A DNA stretch of 64,000 nt from Planctomycetota bacterium. Its GTDB lineage: Bacteria > Planctomycetota > UBA8108 > UBA1146. The position numbers and the translations under genes are program-made. The stretch is from NCBI GenBank assembly GCA_014240375.1, contig JAAZXB010000001.1:240110-304109 (forward strand). The letters run 5' to 3'. The stretch's first letter is position 1; every line of letters begins with the position of its first letter. Under the pieces are notes generated by a model that saw only the letters and a program-made list of their open reading frames with translations, was not told the origin of the DNA and made no database searches. Below are positions 7,460 to 16,717 of the stretch, piece after piece.

Positions 7460-10400
7460 TCAACGTTTTCTCAGCACCACATTCACCTCGAAGGTGTCAC
7501 CCTTCCGTTCGATCAACAGCAACACGGTATCTCCCGCTTCCAACTGTTTCAGAAGGTTCGAGTAGCCCCGGAGGTCATCGATGACGGTACCGTCCAGCGA
7601 AAGGAGTCGATCTCCCTCTCGCAGTCCTGCTTCCTGAGCAGGAGAATCTTTCACCACTCCTTCGATCCTGACACCCGGACCCGTGTCAGCGAAATCTGGA
7701 ATCGTGCCCAGAAATACCCTTCTCCCGGCGGTAGGCGTTGTGGTTTTGGTTCCCGCCGCCCCATCGAGGGTCGAGGTCAGCGGATCGGTACGATCCGATA
7801 GATACAACAGCGCTTCCCGCAACCATGTCGCGACCTCAACCATTCCAGCAGTGTCGACCTTGTCGGCAGTATCTCCTGGACGGTGGTAGTCATCGTGTGG
7901 ACCGGTGGTCAGTTGAATCCCCGGTACACCTAACTCGTGGAAAGGCACCTGATCCGATCCACCGGGATCATCCTTGACCGCCGTGGCTGCAACACCGGTG
8001 GTGAAGCCGATCCCACGGGCGATGTGAATCCATTCGGTCGCGGTGCCGGTTCCCAGTGCCAGCAACCTCCCCTGCGAGAGACGCCCGACGGCATCGATGC
8101 TGATCACCGAAATCGCATCCCTGGCTGGCCACTGCTCCATCGATTCGATGTACCGACGAGCCCCTCGCAACCCCCACTCCTCGGCACTGGTGGCGACGAA
8201 GATGACGGTCCGTGCGGGACGATGGGTTCCCGCCATCATCCGCGCTGTCTCGAGCATCACCGCCACACCGGAGGCGTTGTCGTCGGCTCCGGGGTGGATC
8301 TTGCCCTCATTTCCTGCCCTGACATCGGGCCACCCTCGGCCGAGGTGATCGACGTGAGCGAGGACCACGACCGATTGACCCGACAGCGCTGGATCGTTTC
8401 CGGGGATGACTCCGATGACATTTCGAAGCCTCACACCCTTCTTCAATCGATCGTCGAACTCATCCACGCTCCAGGAATCGAAGTAACTTCCGTCCGGGGC
8501 CCCCGGCTGCAGTCCGATCCCGGAAAACCGATCCGCCACCCACTGGGTCGACTGATGCAGTCCTGCTGAACCATTTCCCCGCCCCTCCCGTTGTGGATCG
8601 GCCAGCCAACCGACATCCGAGATCATTCGATCCGCATCGAGGACGGGACCCGGTCGTGCGAGAGGCTCTCGCGCATCTTCCGGCCCTGCGACCGAAACTC
8701 CCTTCGCCGTCCAGGAGAGGGGGGAAGTGTCAGTCCCCCATTCACCCTTGGCCACGTTGGTCGGTTCCTCCCCTTCGAACAGCAGATAGGAATACTTGCC
8801 GTAGTGAGGCAATTTTCTGGCCAGTCCTGGAATCGCCGCTTTGTTGTAACAACGGATCAAGCCCACGGTGAGATCTTCGTCGGCGGGATGCCGTGCCACC
8901 TGGATCCCGGAGTGATCCTCCGAGATCAAACCTGGCTCTACCCCAGGCGACTGCATCGCCGGGAGTTTCCATATGCCATCGGTCAGGCTGAACTTCTCCT
9001 GCAGCCCCTTGTGAAGGACCGCATTCCGCAAGGTTTCATTCGCCATACCCACCGTCGACTCGCCGAGGATCCACACCGCCCGATCGTGCGAGATCTCTTC
9101 CAGTTCGGTGTCGAGGACGATGTCAACATCTCCATCGGTAGCCCAGGATTCGGCCAGCGCTCGCCATGCCTCGAGCCTCGGACTCCGCGAGGGCAGGATG
9201 ATCAACAGTGATGAGGCGCCGAAGATATCGCCGATGGTCGGTGGAGTCTCCGAACGATCGAGTCGCCGAAACACATCGAAAAACGGGTCGACCCTCACCG
9301 CAGCCACAGTTCCTACCACCTCGAAGGACTGCTGTCGGGGAACGACCCCCTCGTCTCCGGGAGTGAACTCCACCATCTGCTGTTGCCACCAAGATGAAGT
9401 CGTCAGTTGATAATGAACGGGAATCCCAACCTGGTACGGTTCCTGGTGCTGAACCTGGTCGATGCTCACTCGCGAGCTTCCTTCCCCGGATTCCACACTC
9501 AGCTGGAACTCAGGTGCTCCTGTCGTTTCAATCCAGGTTTTCATCCAGTTCACCAGTTCGATCCCAGCCACTTCTCCGATGGAATCGGCAATATCCTCGA
9601 AGGACGCACTCTGAAAAGAAAAGGACGAGTAGAACTCCTGAAGCCCTCGCTTGAATGCATCCTCACCAACCTTCAAGCGGATCATATGCCACAGCATCAG
9701 ACACTTTCCGTAACCCACCGCTTCGGTAGCCCCGGAATGACGACTACGAAATTCACTCAAGGGGAAATCGAGGCCATCCTGGACATAGGATCCGAACTTT
9801 TTCAGGACATCTCGGCGGTACTCTGCTCCCCTGCCCTCACCTTCCTTCATCAGGTGATCGGCGAGGTAAGCGGTGAGTCCCTCGCACCAGTTGCCTGTCT
9901 GATAATCAACATACACAGAGTTGCCCCACCAGTTATGCAGGACCTCGTGCGGGTAGGATGACCTGAGGATGAAGGGGAGCCGGATCACCTGTGGTCCGAG
10001 CAATGTGAACGAAGGCATCCCGTATCCGCTCTCCCAGAAATTCTCCACCAGTGCAAACTTGGAGTACGGATAGGGTCCGATCAATTTCGAGTACATCTCG
10101 ACATATTGAAGAGTCGCTTCGAGGTACTTCGATGCCAGGTTTGGCTCAGCGTCTCGCAAGAATACCTGAGCCTCGAATTGCGGTGTCCCCCTGGAATACT
10201 CGTGAAACTGAGCTGCGATGAGAAAGACCTCTTCCTGCAGCATTCCTTCTTCACTGCTCCAGCGAACCCGGCTCCTGCCCTCTTTACTCGGCAACGACTC
10301 TCTTTTCCCCTGGCTGACCGCAGTCCAGCCCTCGGGTAGGTCCACCACCAGCGAGAAGGACAACTTCCTTCCCTCTGGACGAGGTAACCAGGATGTCGCA

Positions 10401-10855
10401 CCGCCGAGAAAGACTCCTTGATCTTCGATGGTGCCCGGAGTCGAGGAAAAGGATCTACCCGCACCTGAGCCGACCTGCTTCAACTTTTCCTGGATGACAC
10501 CTGCAGCACTGAGTATCACTGGAGAGTTCTCTGGATGCTGCTGCTCGAACTCCACTCTCCACCAGCGACGCGCTACCGGTCGCTGGGGATCGAGTGCGGC
10601 TCCAGATCCATCCTCTGTCGCTTCCTGGATCTGCGTCAAGGAACCCGGCGACTCGAGTTGGGGCGTCAAGCCGGCATGCAGAGGGAACTCGAAGTGGCTC
10701 TGCTCCATACCTTCTGTGGACAGGGTGACGCGCCAGGCGATCGCTCCGGTCGAGGGGTGGAGAAGCACCTCAGCATCGAGTTGAGGCTCCCACCCGGGGG
10801 AATTCACCGCCGGCTGAATGGATAAGATGCTGCTGAAAATCAGGATGAGGTACAT
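7460..10855 (-). CDS. Secreted M1 aminopeptidase - M28 peptidase - PDZ fusion
   Basis: The 1131-residue protein starts with a signal peptide (residues 1-16) and an SD-like AGAGGAG upstream of the ATG. An M1-type gluzincin domain follows: HEVLH at 303-307 and a third ligand Glu325 in WCEGL, with 17 rather than 18 intervening residues, preceded by LVENFWESGYGMPS in place of GAMEN. A linker region (about 450-800) leads to a complete M28 domain with zinc ligands H834 and D858, E892/E893, D921 and H991 (HRPGDT). A PDZ domain (about 1046-1128) ends the protein. It probably degrades peptides outside the cytoplasm. It is divergent from the kinase gene and has no operon partner. Confidence 0.9.
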   Translation of the reverse strand: MYLILIFSSILSIQPAVNSPGWEPQLDAEVLLHPSTGAIAWRVTLSTEGMEQSHFEFPLHAGLTPQLESPGSLTQIQEATEDGSGAALDPQRPVARRWWRVEFEQQHPENSPVILSAAGVIQEKLKQVGSGAGRSFSSTPGTIEDQGVFLGGATSWLPRPEGRKLSFSLVVDLPEGWTAVSQGKRESLPSKEGRSRVRWSSEEGMLQEEVFLIAAQFHEYSRGTPQFEAQVFLRDAEPNLASKYLEATLQYVEMYSKLIGPYPYSKFALVENFWESGYGMPSFTLLGPQVIRLPFILRSSYPHEVLHNWWGNSVYVDYQTGNWCEGLTAYLADHLMKEGEGRGAEYRRDVLKKFGSYVQDGLDFPLSEFRSRHSGATEAVGYGKCLMLWHMIRLKVGEDAFKRGLQEFYSSFSFQSASFEDIADSIGEVAGIELVNWMKTWIETTGAPEFQLSVESGEGSSRVSIDQVQHQEPYQVGIPVHYQLTTSSWWQQQMVEFTPGDEGVVPRQQSFEVVGTVAAVRVDPFFDVFRRLDRSETPPTIGDIFGASSLLIILPSRSPRLEAWRALAESWATDGDVDIVLDTELEEISHDRAVWILGESTVGMANETLRNAVLHKGLQEKFSLTDGIWKLPAMQSPGVEPGLISEDHSGIQVARHPADEDLTVGLIRCYNKAAIPGLARKLPHYGKYSYLLFEGEEPTNVAKGEWGTDTSPLSWTAKGVSVAGPEDAREPLARPGPVLDADRMISDVGWLADPQREGRGNGSAGLHQSTQWVADRFSGIGLQPGAPDGSYFDSWSVDEFDDRLKKGVRLRNVIGVIPGNDPALSGQSVVVLAHVDHLGRGWPDVRAGNEGKIHPGADDNASGVAVMLETARMMAGTHRPARTVIFVATSAEEWGLRGARRYIESMEQWPARDAISVISIDAVGRLSQGRLLALGTGTATEWIHIARGIGFTTGVAATAVKDDPGGSDQVPFHELGVPGIQLTTGPHDDYHRPGDTADKVDTAGMVEVATWLREALLYLSDRTDPLTSTLDGAAGTKTTTPTAGRRVFLGTIPDFADTGPGVRIEGVVKDSPAQEAGLREGDRLLSLDGTVIDDLRGYSNLLKQLEAGDTVLLLIERKGDTFEVNVVLRKR

Positions 10856-10914
10856 TCACTCCTCTTTCTCGGGTTGGTAGAGGATCTTATCTGCTGAACT
10901 CGGTTCGGTCCATG

Positions 10915-10943
10915 TTGACTCTGGTGGCTGGAAACCTTCTCAT
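10915..10943 (+). promoter_or_regulatory. Candidate sigma70 promoter for the Ser/Thr kinase gene
   Basis: TTGACT (10915-10920) is separated by 17 bases from TCTCAT (10938-10943), 48 bases before the kinase ATG. The -35 matches 5 of 6 and the -10 4 of 6 consensus positions. Confidence 0.4.
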
Positions 10944-10990
10944 CCAGGGTACCTTCAGCGGACCATGCAGCCTGTACAGGAGAGCCTCAG

Positions 10991-13402
10991 ATGAACAAGT
11001 TGGATCAGTTATTCCTGAAATCGGCGCTCAAGAGTGGGCTGCTCGACGACGCTGGGGTAAAGGCCATCGCTGCGGAGATCCAGAATGACAATGGAGATGC
11101 CAGTAGACACGCGGTGGCTCTCGATCTACTGACTCAGGATCAATCCAACCGACTCATCTCCAGTATCGAGGCCAAGATTCCCCCCGAGGGAATACCTGGA
11201 TTCGAAATCCTCGGCCCCATCGGCAGAGGTGCAACCAGCACCGTGTGGAAAGCAAAACAGGAATCTCTGGGCAAGGTCGTGGCGCTGAAGGTGTTCTCCT
11301 CGACAGTGAGCAAAACTACTAGACCCGAAGATTTGATCACAGAAGCGAGGAATGCTGCGCGCTTGAACCACCCTCACATCGTTCATGCCCTCGATGCGGG
11401 GATCAGTGAGGGGAAGTGCTGGTTCGCCATGGAACTGGTGGAGGGGGAAACTCTTCAGCAAAAGTTGGTCAGAAGAGGATCACTTTCAGAAAGAGAGCTG
11501 GGAGAACTAGCCCTGTGCATCACGCAAGGCCTGTCCCACGCTCATTCTGCAGGCTTGCTCCATCGCGATCTCAAGCCCGGCAACATCCTGATCTCCGATG
11601 AAGGCGTTCCCAAGATCACAGACCTCGGTCTGGCCCTTGCCGAAGATGAAGCCGGTTCACTGAACAGTTCTGATCGGCGTAAGGGAACTCCTCTCTACAT
11701 CTCGCCAGAACAGGCTCTGGGTCAAGATATCGACGCCAGGAGCGATCTTTACTCGCTCGGAGCAACCCTCTACCACTGCATGACCGGTAGGCCGCCCTTC
11801 CAGGGGAATAGCAATCGTGAGATCCTTCAGAAGCATGTGCAAGAACAGATCATCCCGGTTGCCACCCTGACCGGAGTCGATTCTCTACTCGATGAGGTAG
11901 TGGAAAAGCTGCTCGCTAAGGCTCCAGAGGAACGCTATCAGGATGCAGAGGCATTGCTCGCTGATCTTCATCTCGCCAGCGAATCATCGAATGAGAAAAA
12001 CTCGATCAGTTCTCCCAGGCCCCGGAAACGACCCGCACGATCTTCTGGATCCTCCGGTACATCCCGCCAGCGGAAAAAGTCAGGGAGTTCCCAAGCTGCA
12101 ACCCACAGCAAAAACACTCTGATGACCAAGATCGGGATGGGCGTCGGAATGGGCATCGCCGCCTTGATGGTTCTCTCTGCCGCGTCCAAGATGAATCAGG
12201 GTACACCTCAGTTTGATGAACGGTTGGAGCAACATCAAAACGAAATCGCAGCAAAGAAGATCGTGGAGCGAATGGCAACGGCCAAGATCGATTTCGACAG
12301 ATCCGAGGCGCTCGCTGAATCTCATCTGAGTTCTATCTTGTCACAAGACCAAGATTTACAGGTTCGAGCACTCAAACTCGCACTCCCAACTCATGGAGGA
12401 ACGCGAGCTTCGGCCAAGATGAGCACCGCTCTGGATAATATCAGGGTATCGATAGTGCAAACGAGGCAAGCGGATGGTCGAACGGTCATGGCTGAAGCCA
12501 ATCTACTGGCCAGCGATGGTAAGTTGTGGGCCGCCATCACTCGCCTCGATGATCGCCCTTCTTCTGCGCGAAAAGACGAGGATCTCAACCGTGACATCGA
12601 GATCTTGCTCTCGAACTGGGAGGAGGAAATCGACTCCAGATTCGAAGCAGACCGTCAGAAGGTCACATTTCACAGGGATCGCCGAGAGTTCGTCGAAGCG
12701 CTGGCACTGATCGATGAGATCGAACTCTACGCAGATCCAGATAACACCAGCAGTGCCGTCAAGTGGCGAGAAGAAATCGTCATGGCTCGAAGTAAACTGG
12801 CGAAGGAAGAGTCGAAGAAGAGACTGGTCGAGGAAAACAGACTGTACCTGGCCCTCTGGACCGAATATCGGGAGAAAGCTCTCCAGCGAGACATCAAGGG
12901 AATGGTCAGCAGTGCAGTTTCCCTCGATGCCGAGTTGATGGTGGACGAGGTGAAGGCACTGCTCGAAACCGACCTGCTCGCCTTCGGCTTGCTCGATCAA
13001 TTCATCAAGAGCGCACTTCAGGAACTGAAGGAAATGGGACAGGACGGAAAGGAAGTGACCCTCGAAAGGGTCCCACTGGAAGGCCGAAACAGGAGTCGCA
13101 AGGACCGAGGAGTCGTCGATCGAATAGACAGCGAGAGTGTCTGGCTTCGACTATCTTCCGAGAACGCCGTGATGCCGATGAAGATCAGCGAACTCACCGA
13201 CTCCTTCCTGTTTGGCCTGGTTTCCCAGCGACACGGAAATTCGAGCGTCGAATACCGAATCCCTCTGGGGCTGATCAGCATGTACCGAGGTCTCAATGAC
13301 ATCGCACAGGAGAACTTCCGCATCGCCGAGGAAAAAGGCACCAGACCAGACACCTGGTTACAGCATCTGCAGTGGGCGAAGAATAACGTGTCCGGTTTCT
13401 GA
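10991..13402 (+). CDS. Membrane-anchored Hanks-type Ser/Thr protein kinase
   Basis: The 803-residue protein has a kinase domain at about 71-325. Visible motifs are glycine loop GRGATST (78-84), VAIK-type lysine K100, HRDLKPGNIL (D193), DLG in place of DFG (D211) and the activation segment GTPLYISPEQ. All catalytic residues are present. A basic Ser/Arg-rich linker (340-375) leads to one transmembrane helix (about 380-399). The rest (400-803) is a helical, partly coiled-coil extracytoplasmic region without PASTA, WD40 or TPR motifs I recognise. GGAGAG at 10979-10984 supports the ATG. The gene ends on the base before the stop of the convergent nucleotidyltransferase gene. Substrates are unknown. 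Confidence 0.93.
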   Translation: MNKLDQLFLKSALKSGLLDDAGVKAIAAEIQNDNGDASRHAVALDLLTQDQSNRLISSIEAKIPPEGIPGFEILGPIGRGATSTVWKAKQESLGKVVALKVFSSTVSKTTRPEDLITEARNAARLNHPHIVHALDAGISEGKCWFAMELVEGETLQQKLVRRGSLSERELGELALCITQGLSHAHSAGLLHRDLKPGNILISDEGVPKITDLGLALAEDEAGSLNSSDRRKGTPLYISPEQALGQDIDARSDLYSLGATLYHCMTGRPPFQGNSNREILQKHVQEQIIPVATLTGVDSLLDEVVEKLLAKAPEERYQDAEALLADLHLASESSNEKNSISSPRPRKRPARSSGSSGTSRQRKKSGSSQAATHSKNTLMTKIGMGVGMGIAALMVLSAASKMNQGTPQFDERLEQHQNEIAAKKIVERMATAKIDFDRSEALAESHLSSILSQDQDLQVRALKLALPTHGGTRASAKMSTALDNIRVSIVQTRQADGRTVMAEANLLASDGKLWAAITRLDDRPSSARKDEDLNRDIEILLSNWEEEIDSRFEADRQKVTFHRDRREFVEALALIDEIELYADPDNTSSAVKWREEIVMARSKLAKEESKKRLVEENRLYLALWTEYREKALQRDIKGMVSSAVSLDAELMVDEVKALLETDLLAFGLLDQFIKSALQELKEMGQDGKEVTLERVPLEGRNRSRKDRGVVDRIDSESVWLRLSSENAVMPMKISELTDSFLFGLVSQRHGNSSVEYRIPLGLISMYRGLNDIAQENFRIAEEKGTRPDTWLQHLQWAKNNVSGF

Positions 13403-14002
13403 TCACTCCTCGATCAAGGCTATGACCCTTTTCCAGTCGGCCAGATCGTCCACATCCTCGAGAACCAAGGGGTTCTTCGTGACGACATGATCGACCATCA
13501 GATCCGGAAGAGCTAACAGAGCCCTGAGGTGCTGCGGGCCATCGACTTGCAGAAGAGTTTCGATCTTATCCCTGGTCACGATCACCGGATGACCACGGCG
13601 CATCGAATAAGAGATGATCCAGGCATCGATACTCGAATGGCTTTGACGGGCGGTCTCGGTCAGTTGTTCGACATCCGATTGCCTGACACCGATGACATCT
13701 ACCGGATGAATCAGCATTGCATCCCACTGCCCTGCCACAGAGATTGCAGTCCTGATACTGCTGACCGGCCCATCACTGGGATCATGATTGATCACCAGTG
13801 GAGTTCCAATTCGATCCGCCTCTTCCTGCACTGCCGCACAATGAGTGCCTCCAGCCACCACCATCACTTCATCACATCCACCACTGTGCAGAGTCTGATG
13901 TAGACGATCGAGAATCGATCGGCCGTGAATATTCAGCAAAGCCTTGGGTGAACCGAGCCGACTCGACTCTCCTGCTGCGATGATGACTCCTCGAATCTTC
14001 AC
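13403..14002 (-). CDS. MobA/MocA-like nucleotidyltransferase
   Basis: The 199-residue protein opens with IIAAGESSRLGSPKALL, the nucleotide-binding signature (AAGxSxRxGxxK) of MobA-like NTP transferases. DGPVSSIRTAI and the metal-binding HPVDVIGV follow. Relatives transfer CMP or GMP to molybdopterin, or activate sugars. No Moco biosynthesis or molybdoenzyme gene is in the window, so the acceptor is open. The GTG start at 14002 overlaps the stop of the upstream helicase gene as GTGA, implying coupled translation. Its stop directly abuts the kinase stop on the other strand with no spacer base. Confidence 0.82.
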   Translation of the reverse strand: MKIRGVIIAAGESSRLGSPKALLNIHGRSILDRLHQTLHSGGCDEVMVVAGGTHCAAVQEEADRIGTPLVINHDPSDGPVSSIRTAISVAGQWDAMLIHPVDVIGVRQSDVEQLTETARQSHSSIDAWIISYSMRRGHPVIVTRDKIETLLQVDGPQHLRALLALPDLMVDHVVTKNPLVLEDVDDLADWKRVIALIEE

Positions 14003-16560
14003 CCGGTGTGCTCCTCTACATCCGATTCCGAGAAGAAAGCTTCCAGTCCTGTACGAACTTCATCCCACGTGCCAGCGATGCGTCTGCAATCGGGCAAACT
14101 CGCGAGAAACCGTTTTCCGTAGGGCTTGTTGACGATCCGTGCATCTCCGATGACCACGACACCCCGGTCATCGAGGGTGCGAATCAACCGGCCGAATCCT
14201 TGACGCAACCCCAACACCGCTCGGGGCAATGCGAGGTGAGCAAATGGGCTCTTTCCTCTCGCTTCCAGTTCCTCCGCCCTACCTTGTTCGAGCGGGTGAT
14301 TAGGAACTCTAAATGGCAACCTGGCGATGATCACACAAGACAATGCCGCTCCAGGAACATCGATTCCTTCCCAGTACGACTGATTTCCGAAAAGCACTGC
14401 ATGACCGGAGTCGACGAATCTCCTCAGCAATTCACTCCGGGGGGCTTCACCCTGTACCAGAAGCGGCATGCCAAGCGCCTGCAGACCAGAACGAACCATC
14501 TCTGCCGTTCGCCGAAGCGCTTGATGTGACGTGAACAGGACAAAGGTTCGGCCGTCTGCCGCACGGGCGGTGTCGAGCACCATCTCTACAATCTTCTGGT
14601 CATATCCAGAACTACCCGGATCGGGGATGTCACCCGGCAATCCAAGCAAGACCTGACGCTTCCAATCAAATGGAGAAGAGAAGTCCTCGCGACGAATTCG
14701 CTCCCGCTCGACATGATCCCAGCCCAGCCGATCGCTGAGAAAGTTCCACGATTCCCCGACCCTCAACGTGGCACTGGTCTGGATCACTGTAGAAACCGGG
14801 CCGTATAGGTACTCGGCGAGGAGTTCATCGACGCGTAAAGGGGCTGCACGAAGGACCAGTTGCTTGACAGGTTTCGATGCCATCTCGATCCATGGCTGGA
14901 TTCCACCTGCGGCTCCCAGAACGAAATCGATCGATGAGATCTGCTCGACCACAGAACGAAGTGCCGAACGCATCTCCACCAGGCCTGCCTGAAATTCTAG
15001 TTCCGGTTCGAAGGTCTCCTCTTCAAGAACATCGAAGCAATTTTGCAACTCACCTCTCAACCCATCGAGGCTCTCCCTCACGTCCGCCAGTGGAGGAGAA
15101 ACCACGGTCATCGGAAGCAAACCTTCACGATCCCCGATTCGCGCCATCAACGACCCGTTTTGCCCCGAGGAATCTCCCACCAGATGAGCCGCAGAGAGAA
15201 CCCTGACCTCCAGCCGATCGAGTGCCGCCTCGATCTCCCGTCGGGCGACTCGTACCCGCGGGAGAACATTCATCGACAACAATTCGTGAGCGTGACCCTG
15301 GTGATGGCGAGCGAGGTGGCTGCGTAGCCAGGGAAGACGACCACTCTCTTTTCTACTGCTCTTGCCACGACTGGACACCAGTCGGCCCAGCACCTGGAGA
15401 GCACCTCGGCGAGATACTTCCGCCCCCAGGTGGTGACAGGCCACCTCCTCCAGGTGGTGACCCTCATCGAAGATGAGCTTCTGATATCCAGGAATCACCA
15501 GGTCACTATCGAAATCTCCGGTCGATCTCCGCAGTTTCAGGTCGGCAAAGAGCAGGTGATGATTGACCACCACGATATGTGCACCGAACGACTTTCGCCT
15601 TGCCTCGTAATAGAAGCACTCACGGTAATGCGGGCATCGCGCCTTCAATGATTGATCGGAAGTGGACTGGAAATCGGACCAGATCTCAGCAGGAACCTCG
15701 CCTAGCATCTCCTGGCGAGTGCCATGCTTTGCCTCGCCGAGACGGTCGATCACATCCGCTACCCAGCTCGCTCGCTCTTCATCATCGGAGAAGATCTCGG
15801 GTTCCGTAGCCACCTGCTTGGTCTTTCTCCGGCAAGCATAATTGCCACGCCCCTGGATCAAGGCGAATCGGAAATCGATTCCCAGCACTCTTTGAAGAGC
15901 AGGCAGATCCTTGTGAACCAGTTGTTCGCCAAGCGGAATCGTAGCGGTGGAGACCACCACCCTGCTGCGATTTTTGACCGCCCATAGAATCGCGGGCACC
16001 AGATATGCATAGGACTTCCCGATCCCGGTTCCTGCTTCCAGAGCAGCGATGTCGCCTTGATTGAGAGCCCTCGCGACAGACTTCGCCATCTCCACCTGCC
16101 CGGGGCGTTGCTCATATCCGGGGAAGGATGTGGAAAAGACTCCTCCGTCAGCAAAGATCTGTTCGATCTCGACGGGATCCACTACCACTTCCTCGCGCTC
16201 GGGAAACGGCTCGACGACTCGATTCATCTTGCTGCCATCATTACTGACGATGAAGAATCCGAGACGTCGGCCACCCGCTTCCGAGGCGATCGAAAGGTCG
16301 GCGGGACTGGGAGTGAGATCTCCCCCCGGATGATTGTGGATCAACACCTGAAATCCCTCATCCGCGCGGGAAAGGAAGACAGGCACCTCTGAAGAGCGAC
16401 CTCGTGCGACCGCCTCGACCTGATGGAGTCGGCCCTGGTCATCGACTCGACCGAGGAAGAAGACCTCATTCTGGCCAGCGTCAGCGATCTCGGAAGCGAT
16501 CTGCTGTCGAATAGCAGGAGTCATCCACTGTGCAGTGTCGATTCCTTCGGTACGGCCCAA
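13999..16560 (-). CDS. JAMM/MPN-domain - DinG-type helicase fusion
   Basis: The 853-residue protein joins two enzymes. Residues 1-115 hold a complete JAMM metalloprotease motif: E32, H75-N-H77, seven residues, S85-P-A-D88 (RadC/JAB type). Residues 145-853 are an XPD/DinG superfamily 2 helicase with Walker A AGTGIGKS (176-183), a DEGH box (365-368) and motif VI QGFGRLIR. In the iron-sulfur region I see C243, C309 and C315; a Ser (S304) stands where I would expect the fourth cysteine. The start is a TTG at 16560 with AGAGGA eight bases upstream. Likely role is DNA or RNA:DNA unwinding in repair, with a metalloprotease or deubiquitinase-like activity in cis. It is coupled to the nucleotidyltransferase gene. 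Confidence 0.88.
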   Translation of the reverse strand: MGRTEGIDTAQWMTPAIRQQIASEIADAGQNEVFFLGRVDDQGRLHQVEAVARGRSSEVPVFLSRADEGFQVLIHNHPGGDLTPSPADLSIASEAGGRRLGFFIVSNDGSKMNRVVEPFPEREEVVVDPVEIEQIFADGGVFSTSFPGYEQRPGQVEMAKSVARALNQGDIAALEAGTGIGKSYAYLVPAILWAVKNRSRVVVSTATIPLGEQLVHKDLPALQRVLGIDFRFALIQGRGNYACRRKTKQVATEPEIFSDDEERASWVADVIDRLGEAKHGTRQEMLGEVPAEIWSDFQSTSDQSLKARCPHYRECFYYEARRKSFGAHIVVVNHHLLFADLKLRRSTGDFDSDLVIPGYQKLIFDEGHHLEEVACHHLGAEVSRRGALQVLGRLVSSRGKSSRKESGRLPWLRSHLARHHQGHAHELLSMNVLPRVRVARREIEAALDRLEVRVLSAAHLVGDSSGQNGSLMARIGDREGLLPMTVVSPPLADVRESLDGLRGELQNCFDVLEEETFEPELEFQAGLVEMRSALRSVVEQISSIDFVLGAAGGIQPWIEMASKPVKQLVLRAAPLRVDELLAEYLYGPVSTVIQTSATLRVGESWNFLSDRLGWDHVERERIRREDFSSPFDWKRQVLLGLPGDIPDPGSSGYDQKIVEMVLDTARAADGRTFVLFTSHQALRRTAEMVRSGLQALGMPLLVQGEAPRSELLRRFVDSGHAVLFGNQSYWEGIDVPGAALSCVIIARLPFRVPNHPLEQGRAEELEARGKSPFAHLALPRAVLGLRQGFGRLIRTLDDRGVVVIGDARIVNKPYGKRFLASLPDCRRIAGTWDEVRTGLEAFFSESDVEEHTG

Positions 16561-16641
16561 AATTGTTTCCTCTCCGGGTAGATGGAATCATCGACCCAGA
16601 TCACCCACTCGGCAAGCCCACCGACGCAGTACCGATGAGAA

Positions 16642-16680
16642 AACTCCCCGCCAGGAACCCATGGTTCCTGGCGGGGAGTT
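16642..16680 (-). terminator. Intrinsic terminator downstream of the dockerin gene
   Basis: A perfect 17-bp inverted repeat (16642-16658 with 16664-16680) encloses a 5-base loop. On the minus strand it is followed by a short T-rich tail (TTTTCTC with the stem end). It lies 37 bases past the dockerin gene stop. Confidence 0.85.
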
Positions 16681-16717
16681 GTAAGCCACTGAAAGCAGCG
16701 ACAGATTCGCTACAGAA

